Counted from the stretch's first letter, positions 36,010 to 46,382 are shown. The stretch is 64,000 nt of DNA from Calamus simplicifolius (GCA_900491605.1 UESW01003878.1:926920-990919); one strand, 5' to 3'. Notes: a model not told the origin generated them from the sequence alone. Made by a program: numbers and translations.

Positions 36010-36836
36010 TGTGATGTGAAAAAAATTTATCACCGCATCAATAAATGTGCTCGATGATTAAAGCTGAGCTACTGAGCTGAACCATCTGACCGAATTAAGG
36101 CCGAGCTATAGAGCCGAACTATCTGGCCAAACTTCAGAGCCGAACCATCTGGCCAAGCTATCTCAGTGCCTCGGAAGGGCCGAGCTATATCCGAACCTCA
36201 GTAGGGCCGAGCTATCTTAGTACCTCGCTAGGATCGATCCTTATTCCTTCAACGTAACGCTATTGCTACGTCAAACTACGCTGGATATCTCGGAGGATGA
36301 ACCATCCTAATCGCAAGAATCGCAGAATGAGCCTTCCAAAATGGAAATGAGAGCCAAATACAGCACTCCGTCCATGATCAACGGGAATCCAAATTCTCGA
36401 TAAATCCCCCGTCAGCTTCATCAACTGCCGATCCCCATAACTGTTGGGATTCCGGCCTTATCGGATGCCAACTCCCTAAAACGTGCCCAAAAAATTAGGT
36501 AACAACTTATCTCCTTGGCAGCGTACAAATATCAAGTCCTAGAATCTTCCCCTAGGTATGCTCTCGAAGGCAATCTAAGCCCAAAAAAATAACTCTAGCA
36601 AAGGTCATTGCTCCTGAAAAATCATGCCAAGGAGGAAGATCCTTCTACTGGAGTCTTCTTCTCTCTTCTATTTGCTCAGAATCTTTACTAACTTGGGCAT
36701 CGGCGGGTCTTCCGCAGGAACCATCCCTGTGACTCCTGCATGAGGACTACTTTGCAGGTCTATTCGGACGGAAGAACGCTATCTGGATTCTGATGTGCAT
36801 CGCCCCCAAACCGAAGAATAGATTTTTACAGCAACA
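36010..36836 (+). mobile_element. Solo LTR of the Gypsy2 family
   Basis: It aligns along its length with the Gypsy2 5' LTR at 57558-58495. Shared blocks include the CCGAGCTAT repeats, TATCACCGCATC/CATCACTGCATC, ACTTGGGCATCG.GGGTCTTCCGCAG and the end CAGCAACA. No primer site or gag follows; the sequence after 36836 reads GATTGCAACC, not GATTGGCGC. Flanks GGTTG/GATTG are a one-mismatch candidate target duplication. It is diverged (827 versus 938 bp), so it is probably old. Confidence 0.8.
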
Positions 36837-37060
36837 GATTGCAACCATGGTAGGTCATGGCCTACGACGTTGTAGGTCCAAGATGAGCCCTTAATGTCGC
36901 AAGTCTAGATCAAGCTTACAACCTCGTTGGTCTAAGTCTAACCCTCCACTCTATCGTTGCTTGTATCAGAGGTGCCATCTGATGTAGCTGGTTGCTGACA
37001 TCCCCACTAGACATCTATGTGCCCTCTTAGTCGTTGATGACAATGGAGATGCAGTAAATT

Positions 37061-37082
37061 CCCCCCCCCCCCCCCCCCCCCC
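37061..37082 (+). repeat. Poly-C tract (22 C)
   Basis: An uninterrupted C run between AAATT and AATAGGAG. Exact length is unreliable, since such runs slip in vivo and in sequencing. Confidence 0.9.
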
Positions 37083-37379
37083 AATAGGAGCCACTGCACA
37101 GAGCCTTCCCCATAATGCATATATCAACATACCCAACCATGATGGAAGAGGAGAGCTCCTAGATGCGGTACACATTACCTTCTCTATAGGTGATTGGGGT
37201 GTAATCATCATTTATTTTTCTTCTCTTGTATGTTATACAAATCTTATGTTGCTTTTGAAAATTAGATATCTTCATTTTTTTTAATATTCTCAGTTCTTGA
37301 GTGATTCTATTTCTTGCTTCTGTCATGTCGTGCCACTCGACTCCTCTTTGCAATAACTTTAATCAATCAAATTATGTCA

Positions 37380-37770
37380 AATCACATGCATGATCATGTT
37401 AAGTCACTAGTATCAATCCTTTTAATTTTATCTGATAGGAGGTGTAGTCAACATGAGTCATCAAATCATGATCATATCAAGTCATTATCATCCATATTTT
37501 CAATTTTGTCCGATAGGAAGCATGATCAACATGAGTCATTAATTATGTGTGGTAGTATCAAGTCTTTATCATTTGTCTTTTTAATTTTGTGTGATAATAG
37601 GTACAATTAAAATGAGTCATCGAATCATACATGAGTCATCAAATCATACGCACAATTGTGTTAAGTTAGTTACTGACATCCACATTATCTTGATCATACT
37701 ATCCTGCTTGAGTCATCAAATCACGCATATGATTATGTCAACCCACCATCATCGATCTTCATCATATCGT
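37380..37770 (+). repeat. Degenerate tandem repeat of about 85-95 bp, 3-4 units
   Basis: The phrase CATGAGTCATCAAATCAT, or a close variant, with following (A/T)CAAGTCATTATCAT and TTTTAATTTTGTC(T/C)GATAGGA recurs at about 37450, 37530, 37610 and 37700. Divergence is high. Confidence 0.6.
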
Positions 37771-38386
37771 TCGATTATATTAGATGGTAAGAGGTGATTC
37801 TTTCCTATTTAAGCTAGCATGTCTATAATTATTCAAGCATCTTGGATCAAAACATAAGCTTCTATTAATTGAGGCTATATACTGCAAGCAACATATTTTG
37901 AGCTGTCAATCATCTCTGGGCACTAAAGAATGTCTTCTTTTATCCAATGGATCCTAATATACAGAACTTTCCTGTAGCGAGGAGCACAATGTCAGATGAA
38001 TGAGTTTTTCATTTAAGTTAAATTGAGGATCTTAAGGTGGAAGCAAGAGCATACAGTGTTCCTATTCCCCAATCCTTAGTAGTCAACATACTACAAAATG
38101 ATCTTGTTTATTTTGCAAGGCCCATTATCATATTAAAGAGGGGAATACTACATAAAATTTCAACCGAATAGATATTACTTTGTAAACCATGCATGCAAGC
38201 TTGCTCCTACTGAAAATATGGGAGAAACATACATGTTGATTTGTTTAAGCAAAGAGAAGGATTACTTTTCGAATGTGAACATATTCAATGCAAATGATGA
38301 TGCTTGATCTATATGATTATTTATGTATGCACGAATGAGAGATTTATAATGTAATTTCATTACTTCATTTCAGAAAGCATGAGTAC

Positions 38387-39646
38387 TGTTGTTGCCAGAT
38401 CACCCCTCTCGAACGTCTACGAGCATCCGGTCACCTTCTCCAGCGAGCCCGGGATCTTCCGGTGAGTCTCTCGCGCTTGGGAGCCTACAAAAAGTCTCGA
38501 GGGCTGGATCTTCCGGCGGGGACCCTCCGACGCTCAAGTCAGTGCTCTGAGCAACAGCCGTGAGCTTGAGGAAGCTCAAAGAGAAAGAGAGAGAGAGCTC
38601 AGAGAAGAGATCTTTGTGAGCAAGAATGAGCGTTTAAGAGTGTTGTTGTGGTTATTAGTTCTTAGTTGAGTTACCTGGTCGGGGGTCCCTCTTACCCAAC
38701 TTATAGATGTATGGAGTTTGTCTGGTTTGAGTGGTTGAGGCCTCGTAATGATGACTTTTTATGGATAAAATGTCAGAGCTGATGTCCGTGAGGCATGGGG
38801 TGCTACCACTTGTCAAAGCATTTAAGGTGATGGCAACAATGGTAGAGCTTGCTTCCTTCTTTGACATGTCAGGGCTGCAGGCCAAGTCCCGTCAAAGTGG
38901 GTGGCTGTAGCTGGTTGATGGGTCAAGTTCCGTCAGAGTGGGTGGCCACTTGATTTGGATGGTTACTGTAGGCTGTTGCAAGGCGTGGCCGACTGTTACG
39001 GTGCTTGCTAGACGTGTCCCCTACGTCCCCTTTTTGGCAGTCCTTATAGAGTGTTGATTATAGAGTGCTTGCATGACACTGTTCATAGTGGTCGAGGCCG
39101 AGGCTGAGGTGGCTGACTGGAGCCAAGGCCGACTGGGACCGAGGCCGACTGAAGCCGAGGCCGACAGGGACCGAGGCCGACTAAGGTCGAGGCCAACGGC
39201 AGCTGAGGCCGACTTGGACCGAGGCCGACTAGAGCTGAGGTCGACAGGGACCAAGGCCGACTAGGGCCGAGGCCGAGGCTGAGGTGGCCGAGCACTGTTC
39301 ATAGCCGAGGCCGAGGCTGAGGTGGTCAAGCACTGTTCATGGCCGAGGCCGAGGCCGACTGGAGCCGAGGCCGAGGCTGAGGTGGCCGAGCACTGTTCAT
39401 GGCCAAGGCCGAGGATGAGGTGGCCGAGCACTGTTCATGGTCGAGGCCGAGGCTGAGATGGTCGAACGGGAGTGCCGAGGCGAGGCTGGAGGCCGGGACG
39501 GAACGTCCATTGCCGGGAAGGAGCTAGAAGCCGGGACGAAGTTGGAAGCCGCTGAGGGAGCTTGGGGCCGAGCCGGGACAAAGCCGTCACGCCTCAGTGA
39601 GGAGACATAGGAAGCAGGGTGGCCCATGGGGTCAACTAGCCCATCA
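38387..39646. mobile_element. Solo LTR (1260 bp) with perfect 5-bp TSD
   Basis: The sequence TGTTGTTGCC...CCCATCA is flanked by AGTAC on both sides (38382-38386 and 39647-39651). TG...CA termini plus a 5-bp duplication and no coding content define a solo LTR. It is not the Gypsy1, Gypsy2 or Copia LTR seen here. It contains a CCGAGGCCGA minisatellite. Orientation is uncertain. Confidence 0.8.
39094..39480 (+). repeat. CCGAGG(C)CGA minisatellite inside the solo LTR
   Basis: Two levels of repetition are visible. A short unit near GCCGAGGCCGAC(T) is repeated about 25 times. A longer 35-60 base unit GTGGCCGAGCACTGTTCATGGCC recurs at about 39290, 39330, 39390 and 39420. Confidence 0.85.
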
Positions 39647-39651
39647 AGTAC

Positions 39652-40218
39652 AATTCTAATTGCATATTGGAGAGCATAGCCATTACAATTATCTCTCGTC
39701 AGATATATATTAGTCAGAGAGATATTTCTTATTCCACTAGACATTATCTACTTTGTTTTACACCATTTCTCTTCCTATGACTTTAGCTTAATGGCATGTG
39801 AACTCGAGTATAAAATATCAACATTGATGCATTAATATGTGGCTGTTCTTCTTGCATATCCTTTTAATAACCGCTTCGTAATATGTTATATTATGCTTGT
39901 TCCTTATAATTGAGCAACGATGCATACATATAAGTGATGTGTTGATTTATATCGTAGGCTGACAAAGTTTCCTCTACGATATAGTTCTCTCTACGATTAG
40001 AGTATCTCTCACTCTTTATCTTTGAATCTAAGCAACTCAATAGCCATGCTCTTGAATACTACCCTACGTTTGACCTTCCAACCATAATTCAATTGTAATC
40101 TTAGATTGGGTATCTTCGCCATTCGCCATCCTTGTATAAATGGATAGTGACACCTACCGTGATATTAGAAGGTTCTTTCATGCTCATATTTGCGCTGTCA
40201 CATTTTTATCCTTGTTTT
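39652..40218. other. Spacer left of Copia2
   Basis: No gene is recognised. This sequence continues at 47314 on the other side of Copia2 (shared target duplication GTTTT). Confidence 0.5.
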
Positions 40219-41491
40219 TGTTGGCTGTGTATGTCTGGCAGATGGTGGCTACCTACTTGAATCAGACTGAGGCTAGAGTTATACTCTATGTCCTTAAGAC
40301 AATTTCGTCCCGCAATGGTGCTCACGGTCAGTATGACGATTGTCTCCCAGGATACAACAGTCTCCTTTTGATGAAAGCAGCACTACAATTCACCAAAATA
40401 ATCGAACCAAGAATGCAACTCTCTTTTCAATGCACTATTGCTATACTATCCTTAGGAAAGTATGCAAATGCCTAGAGAGAAGAAAACAAGAATTGATTCA
40501 AATTGAACTCAATTCGGAATGGCTTGGATGAATGAAATGCTTAGGTCTAGGGTCCTATTTATAGGTTTTTAGATGCCCTTTGGAAGCAACCTTATGCCTC
40601 TTGGAAGCAACCTTATGCCCCTTGGAAGCAACCTTACGAATTAAATTAATTCGAATTCTTTTGATCAAAGGATGTTTGATAAGCCCATTCACTTCGTGAT
40701 TTTCAGATCATGTTATCAGATAAGCCTTTTCAGGCTGTGATCTGAAGATCTGAAGATCAGATAAGCCCTTTCATAATTGTGATCTGATGATCACGTTATC
40801 AGATAAGTCTTTTCACAATTGTGATCTGATAATCACGTTATCAGATAAGTCTTTTGACATGACTTATCTACAACCGTTTGATTGAAGGGACGCCTTATCA
40901 TCAACGGTTCGATTGACTTATCATTTGATCGAAGGGACACCTTATCAACGGTCCTGATGGTCAACCGTTGACCGGTCAAACGTTGACTGGTCAACCTTGA
41001 CCAATTGACTGGTCAACCTTTCAACGGTCAAATCATCAACGGTCATGATCAATCCTGATCAGCGATCACCAATGGTTGTGATCAATCCAAGTCATCGTTT
41101 GATCTCAGCCCCTCATCTCAATCCTGATCAGTTTCTACCGTCTGATCTTCATCATCAAAAAGATTAAAGCCCCTCAAGCTCCTCGCGACGATGCGTACGT
41201 GCGAAGTGCAAAGTGCGCCTACAAAGCGCCCATTGCGCCACGTGCGCGTGCGCGTGCGCGTGCGCGTGCGCGAGGGTGATGCTTCGCATCACCCTCAAGC
41301 TCTCCTTCTATGGTGAGCCGAAGGAACACAAGCTTAAGGAGGAGGTTTCCATATAAGTGAACCTTCCTTCCTTGTTCTTTTCGATGTGGGACTAAATGTC
41401 CCCGCAATTTCTCATTCACATACATAAGGGGTTAATGGGCTTTCAAGGCCCATTAGGGTTTTCATGACCTATTTTGGCCCATTACCCAACA
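40219..41491 (-). repeat. Copia2 3' LTR (left copy)
   Basis: 1273 bp. It contains the same TATA-like box (40555-40564), W-box cluster (40959-41031) and (GTGCGC)n run (41241-41272) as the right copy. Confidence 0.93.
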
Positions 41492-41506
41492 ATCCCCCAC
41501 ATGAAT
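41492..41506 (-). promoter_or_regulatory. Polypurine tract of Copia2
   Basis: On the minus strand CATGTGGGGGAT immediately precedes the 3' LTR start TGTTGGG. Confidence 0.78.
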
Positions 41507-42108
41507 GGAAATTGGACTCAGATCAAAGATTAGCAAAGATTGGCAAGGCAAACCCCCACATAAAAGGATTTTAATGCAAATGAATATGCAGACACACTAA
41601 AGAGAGTATAATGGGATGAAGTTGTATCGGGATAGGTAGCTTGTGGCTTTGAACCTTCCTTAGTGAGTTGTTATCGAGTTTACTTGCTAAAAGGTGAACG
41701 CGATGTCTTGAACCTTTCAGCGTTTTGTGTAAACTAAGACAATAACAATCACGCAACTTCTTCCCGAGCATTCTTGTGGTTCTCATGGTTGTGTTCATTT
41801 TGGCCCCGAACAACTCCTGGTCTCATGAGTGCTTCAGAGAATTAAACCTTAAAATTCTCATAGAATTGGCCCAGTTCACACTCACATAGGTGATTCTTAT
41901 TAAGAGTATCCTGCTATACCCCACATGATGTTCATGTCATAAGAATCATTAAAAGCAATGCTTATCCTAGTACCTTTAGCAGGTAGCACCAATTATCATA
42001 GGAATGAGTAGGATTGTACATCCTTAGTGCTATCAAGTCTCTTCATAATTTAGTTGTCCCTTTTGAACCTAGATCTTGGGATCTCCAGTCAGCTAGGTTG
42101 GGTATCCA
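41507..42108 (-). other. Copia2 internal 3' region
   Basis: Noncoding stretch between the end of the RNase H frame and the polypurine tract; I see nothing further in it. Confidence 0.6.
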
Positions 42109-43011
42109 CTATGAAGATTTTTCAGTTATAGGTTTTAAACCCATTCCCCTCGATAAACAGTTTACTTGATCTCTTGGTAACCCCTTTGTTAATGGATCCG
42201 CTAGGTTTTTCTTTGACTGAACATAGTCAATAGAAATTACACCAATTTCAAGTAACTGCTTAATGGTATTATGTCTGCGACGTATATGTCTAGACTTACC
42301 ATTATATATCTTATTCTGTGCTCTGCATATTGCCGATTGACTATCACAATGTATGCATATTGCAGACACAGGCTTTGGCCAACATGGAATTTCTTCTAAA
42401 AGGTTTCGAAGCCATTCTGCTTCTTCAGCTGCCTTTTCTAAGGCAATAAACTCAGATTCCATAGTGGATCGAGCTATACATGTTTGCTTAGAAGATTTCC
42501 ATGACACAGCACCTCCTCCTAAGGTGAATACATATCCACTTGTGGATTTTGTATCTTCTGTGTTAGATATCCAATTAGCATCACTGTATCCTTCTAATAC
42601 AGCTGGATATCTTGAATAATGTAATCCATAACTTAGGGTATATCGCAGATATCTTAATACCCTTATTAGAGCTGTCCAATGATTTGGACCTGGATTACTT
42701 GTAAATCTACTCAACTTATTGACAGCATATGCTATGTCAGGACGAGTACAATTCATGACATACATTAAACTGCCAATTATACGTGAGTATTCCAATTGAG
42801 ATATGGGTTCTCCAGTATACTTAGCCAAATGTAGATTAACATCTACAGGTGTTTTCACCGGGCTAGTATCATACTTTTTATACTTATTTAATATTTTCTC
42901 AATATAATGAGATTGAGATAATATTATTTCCTCAGATGTTCTAGTGATTCGAATCCCTAGTATAACATCTGCAACACCCATATTTTTCATATCAAAATGT
43001 TTGATCAACAT
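42109..43011 (-). CDS. Copia2 pol, C-terminal part: end of RT, connection and RNase H
   Basis: This 300-codon frame picks up exactly where the gag-pol frame stops: HFDMKNMGVADVILGIRI is the normal continuation of the Copia RT after YVDDLLIIG. It contains the YSRIIGSLMYVMNCTRPDIA block, RNase H motifs GYSDANWISN, STSGYVFTLGGG, MESEFIALEKA and HCDSQSAI, and the C-terminal KNLADPLTKGL. It overlaps the upstream frame by 7 bases. One missing or extra base near 43008-43020 explains the break. It is either a decay mutation or a sequencing indel; a programmed frameshift this late in RT would be unusual. Confidence 0.9.
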   Translation of the reverse strand: MLIKHFDMKNMGVADVILGIRITRTSEEIILSQSHYIEKILNKYKKYDTSPVKTPVDVNLHLAKYTGEPISQLEYSRIIGSLMYVMNCTRPDIAYAVNKLSRFTSNPGPNHWTALIRVLRYLRYTLSYGLHYSRYPAVLEGYSDANWISNTEDTKSTSGYVFTLGGGAVSWKSSKQTCIARSTMESEFIALEKAAEEAEWLRNLLEEIPCWPKPVSAICIHCDSQSAICRAQNKIYNGKSRHIRRRHNTIKQLLEIGVISIDYVQSKKNLADPLTKGLPRDQVNCLSRGMGLKPITEKSS

Positions 43012-45998
43012 TTCTTTGTCTGTTTAATCATTTCAGTATTACTACCAATGATTAACAGGTCATCTACATATAAGCAGATTATCACATACCCTTCAGATAG
43101 GGATTTGGCATATATGCATTTGTCGCATTCATTTATTTTGAATCCATTTGATAACATTACATTATCAAATTTTATATGCCATTGCTTAGGTGCTTGCTTT
43201 AATCCATATAAGGATTTAACAAGTCTACACACCTTCTTTTCTTGCCCTGGAACAATAAATCCCTCAGGTTGTTCCATGTATATTTCCTCATCTAATTCAC
43301 CATTCAAAAAAGCAGTTTTAACATCCATTTGATGAATTTCAAGATTGTTAATGGCTGCAAAAGCGATTAACATTCTTATAGATGTTATTCTACTTACTGG
43401 TGAATAGGTATCAAAGAAGTCTATACCTTCTTTCTGTTTGAAGCCCTTAGCCACTAATCTGGCTTTATACTTGTCAATTGATCCATCAGCTTTTAGCTTT
43501 TTCTTAAATATCCACTTGCACCCTAAAGGTTTCATACCAGATGGTAGGTCTACCAACTCCCAGGTATGATTATGCATGATGGACTCAATTTCATTATTGA
43601 CAGCTTCTTTCCAAAAGGGTGCTTCTGGATTAGACATTGCCTCTTTGAATGTCTGAGGTTCATCTTGTAACATATAAGTTACATAATCAGGACCAAAAGA
43701 CTTTGCTATTCTTGGTCTCTTACTGCGTCTAGGTTCATCTTCAGGATATTCATCCTGATGACTACTACTAGCAGTATTATCATAAGTTCTTTTATTTGAA
43801 CTTATTTCTAATTTCCTTTTGCTTGGAAATATATCTTCAAAGAATGTTGCATTCCTTGATTCCATGATTGTATTTATCTGTATATCAGATATATCTGATT
43901 TATGTACTAGAAAGCGATATGCACTACTATTATGTGCATAGCCGATAAATATACAATCAACAGTTTTAGGTCCTATCTTGACCTTTTTGGGGTCCGGAAT
44001 AGCTACTTTAGCTAGACACCCCCACACTCTTAAGTAATTGTAGGAAGGCTTCTTTCCTTTCCATAACTCATATGGTGTAACATCCTTCTTCTTAAGAGGT
44101 ATCTTGTTTAGAATATGATTTGCTGAGAGAATTGCTTCTCCCCATAAATTCTGCGGTGTACCAGAATTTATTAACATAGCATTCATCATTTCTTTTAATG
44201 TGCGGTTTTTACGTTCCGCAATTCCATTAGATTGAGGTGAGTAAGGAGCAGTAGTTTGATGAATAATGCCATGCTCCTGACAGAATTTGTCAAAAGGTGC
44301 ATCGTATTCACCACCTCTATCACTCCTTATGGCCTTAATCCTTTTTCCAAGTTGATTTTCAACTTCATTCTTATAACATTTAAACACTTCTAAAGCCTCA
44401 TCTTTAGACTTTAGTAGATACACATAGCAGTATCTTGTTGAATCATCTATAAATGTTATAAAATACTTTTTACCTCCTCTAGTTTGAATTGACTTTAAAT
44501 CACATAGATCACTGTGAATTAAGTCAAGAGGTTCAGTATTTCTTTCAACTGATGGAAATGGTGTTTTTGCTAACTTAGCTTCAACACACACTTCACACTT
44601 GTAATGTGGATCGATTTCATGATTAGGTAATAATTCTAATTTCATTAATTTTCGTAATGAATTAAAATTTACATGTCCTAATCTATCATGCCATAGACAA
44701 GAAGAGTCAACCATATAAGCAGAAGAAGATGCTTTATTCATTTCAAGGTTTCTGTGTACAGTCATTACATTGACCTTGAATAAACCATTATTCAAGTAAC
44801 CCCTTCCTATAAATATACCCCCCTTTGTGAGTACAAATTTATCAGACTCAAAAACCATCCTAAAGCCATGTTTGCTTAGGAGGGAGCCTGATATGAGATT
44901 CTTCCGGATGTCAGGGACATGTAGCACATCATTCAGTAGAAGCTCCTTGCCAGATGTCATTTTCATAACAATGCGGCCAATTCCTTCTATCTTGGATGTC
45001 GCGGAGTTACCCATGAACAGATTTCTGCCATTGATAGGAGTATATGATGAGAACATACTCTTATCAGAGCAGACATGTCTGGTAGCTCCAGTGTCTATGT
45101 ACCACTCATTTGCTTTGTCAACCATGTTTGCTTCAAATACAACTGCTGACAGCATCATCTCGGATATCTCTTTGGATAGGGATTCAGTCATGTTGACCTC
45201 TTTCTTTTCTTTATCCTTGAAACGGCAGTCCTTGGATTTGTGTCCTTGCTTACCACAAACAAAGCACTTTCCCTTGAATTTATATTTCTTTGGATTGCCC
45301 TTCTTCTGTTTAAAGCCTTCGCCTGGAAACTTGCGTTTCTTCTTCCCTTCTATGAGGTTGGCCCTTGGCTCAGCAGGTTGTCCTCCTGCCTTCTTTTCTT
45401 GGCTCTTATTGTCCTCCTCGATCCTTAGGCGGACAATTAGGTCTTCAAGTCCCATCTCCTTCCGCTTGTGCTTCAGGTAGTTCTTGAAGTCCTTCCATAA
45501 TGGTGGTAGCTTCTCTATGATAGCTGCTACCTGAAATGACTCGCTAAGAGACATTCTCTCTGCATGTATCTCATGCAGGATGATCTGGAGCTCTTGGACT
45601 TGCTCCATAACTGTTTTGTGGTCGACCATTTTGTAGTCTAGGAACCTTCCAACCACAAATTTCTTGTGTCCAGCATCCTCTATTTTGTACTTTTTATCTA
45701 GGGATGCCCATAACTCCTTGGCAGTAGCAATACTACTGTACACATTGTACAGGGTATTGTCCAGACCATTGAGTATATAATTCTTGCAAAGGAAGTCTGA
45801 GTGCTTCCATGCCTCTACCGCAGCAATGACTTGCTTGTCGGTCTCCCCTTCCTTCAGGACAGGCGGATCTTCATTCAATACTCTGACTAGATTCAGAGTT
45901 GTGAGGTAGAACAGCATCTTCTGTTGCCACCTCTTGAAGTCAGTGCCGGTAAACTTCTCCGGCTTCTCGGCTTGAACGGATGTATGCATGGTAGCCAT
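43005..45998 (-). CDS. Copia2 gag-pol polyprotein (gag, protease, integrase, most of RT)
   Basis: ATG at 45998 (MATMHTSVQAEKPEKF); an earlier ATG is absent in frame. Gag core lies at about residues 20-190. The zinc knuckle CFVCGKQGHKSKDC is near residues 245-260. Protease has WYIDTGATRHVCSD near residue 305 (D-T-G intact). GAG-pre-integrase shows WHDRLGHVNFNSL and CEVCVEAK. Integrase has FIDDSTR, RSDRGGEYD and PQSNGIAERKNRTL (D,D,E all present). RT has KARLVAKGFKQKEGIDF, QMDVKTAFLNGEL and YVDDLLIIG just before the stop. All catalytic residues I can check are intact. The lineage within Copia was not assigned. Confidence 0.93.
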   Translation of the reverse strand: MATMHTSVQAEKPEKFTGTDFKRWQQKMLFYLTTLNLVRVLNEDPPVLKEGETDKQVIAAVEAWKHSDFLCKNYILNGLDNTLYNVYSSIATAKELWASLDKKYKIEDAGHKKFVVGRFLDYKMVDHKTVMEQVQELQIILHEIHAERMSLSESFQVAAIIEKLPPLWKDFKNYLKHKRKEMGLEDLIVRLRIEEDNKSQEKKAGGQPAEPRANLIEGKKKRKFPGEGFKQKKGNPKKYKFKGKCFVCGKQGHKSKDCRFKDKEKKEVNMTESLSKEISEMMLSAVVFEANMVDKANEWYIDTGATRHVCSDKSMFSSYTPINGRNLFMGNSATSKIEGIGRIVMKMTSGKELLLNDVLHVPDIRKNLISGSLLSKHGFRMVFESDKFVLTKGGIFIGRGYLNNGLFKVNVMTVHRNLEMNKASSSAYMVDSSCLWHDRLGHVNFNSLRKLMKLELLPNHEIDPHYKCEVCVEAKLAKTPFPSVERNTEPLDLIHSDLCDLKSIQTRGGKKYFITFIDDSTRYCYVYLLKSKDEALEVFKCYKNEVENQLGKRIKAIRSDRGGEYDAPFDKFCQEHGIIHQTTAPYSPQSNGIAERKNRTLKEMMNAMLINSGTPQNLWGEAILSANHILNKIPLKKKDVTPYELWKGKKPSYNYLRVWGCLAKVAIPDPKKVKIGPKTVDCIFIGYAHNSSAYRFLVHKSDISDIQINTIMESRNATFFEDIFPSKRKLEISSNKRTYDNTASSSHQDEYPEDEPRRSKRPRIAKSFGPDYVTYMLQDEPQTFKEAMSNPEAPFWKEAVNNEIESIMHNHTWELVDLPSGMKPLGCKWIFKKKLKADGSIDKYKARLVAKGFKQKEGIDFFDTYSPVSRITSIRMLIAFAAINNLEIHQMDVKTAFLNGELDEEIYMEQPEGFIVPGQEKKVCRLVKSLYGLKQAPKQWHIKFDNVMLSNGFKINECDKCIYAKSLSEGYVIICLYVDDLLIIGSNTEMIKQTKKC

Positions 45999-46017
45999 CT
46001 GCAGCAGCACTTCTGGA

Positions 46018-46036
46018 GGACGGAAATTGTCTTAAG
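46018..46036 (-). promoter_or_regulatory. Non-tRNA-like primer-site segment of Copia2, complementary to its own LTR
   Basis: On the minus strand CTTAAGACAATTTCCGTCC starts two bases (AT) after the LTR end, the same spacing as the Met primer site of Copia1. It does not begin with TGG and does not match TGGTATCAGAGC. It is the reverse complement, with a single-base bulge, of GGACGAAATTGTCTTAAG inside the 5' LTR (46127-46110). See the finding on this arrangement. Confidence 0.7.
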
Positions 46037-46372
46037 ATTGTTGGTGTATGTCTGGCAGATGGTGGCTACCTACTTGAATCAGACTGAGGCTAGAGTTATA
46101 CTCTATGTCCTTAAGACAATTTCGTCCCGCAATGGTGCTCACGGTCAGTATGACGATTGTCTCCCAGGATACAACAGTCTCCTTTTGATGAAAGCAGCAC
46201 TACAATTCACCAAAATAATCGAACCAAGAATGCAACTCTCTTTTCAATGCACTATTGCTATACTATCCTTAGGAAAGTATGCAAATGCCTAAGAGAGAAG
46301 AAAACAAGAATTGATTCAAATTGAACTCAATTCGGAATGGCTTGGATGAATGAAATGCTTAGGTCTAGGGTC

Positions 46373-46382
46373 CTATTTATAG
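46373..46382 (-). promoter_or_regulatory. TATA-like box of the Copia2 LTR promoter
   Basis: CTATAAATAG on the minus strand, within CCTATAAATAGGACC. It is a canonical plant TATA element and would place the RNA start about 25-35 bases downstream, near 46340. The same sequence is at 40555-40564. Confidence 0.7.

Larger units (their letters stand above)
36837..38386. other. Unassigned spacer with poly-C tract and degenerate tandem repeat
   Basis: I recognise no gene. It contains a 22-base C run (37061-37082) and a degenerate tandem repeat (37380-37770). The remainder is mixed AT-rich sequence. Confidence 0.5.

Noticed and set aside
39094..39480. Long minus- and plus-strand frames rich in Ala/Glu/Arg or Pro/Ser
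   Set aside because: They are translations of the CCGAGGCCGA minisatellite inside a solo LTR.
43005..43011. 7-base overlap of two Copia2 frames as a programmed frameshift site
   Set aside because: It lies within RT after the active site, where plant Copia elements have one continuous frame; no slippery heptamer with a downstream structure was evident. An indel is simpler.
46018..46127. Inverted repeat as a hairpin transposon end
   Set aside because: It sits exactly at the LTR/leader border of a retrotransposon with its own TSD; there is no duplication around the inverted repeat itself.
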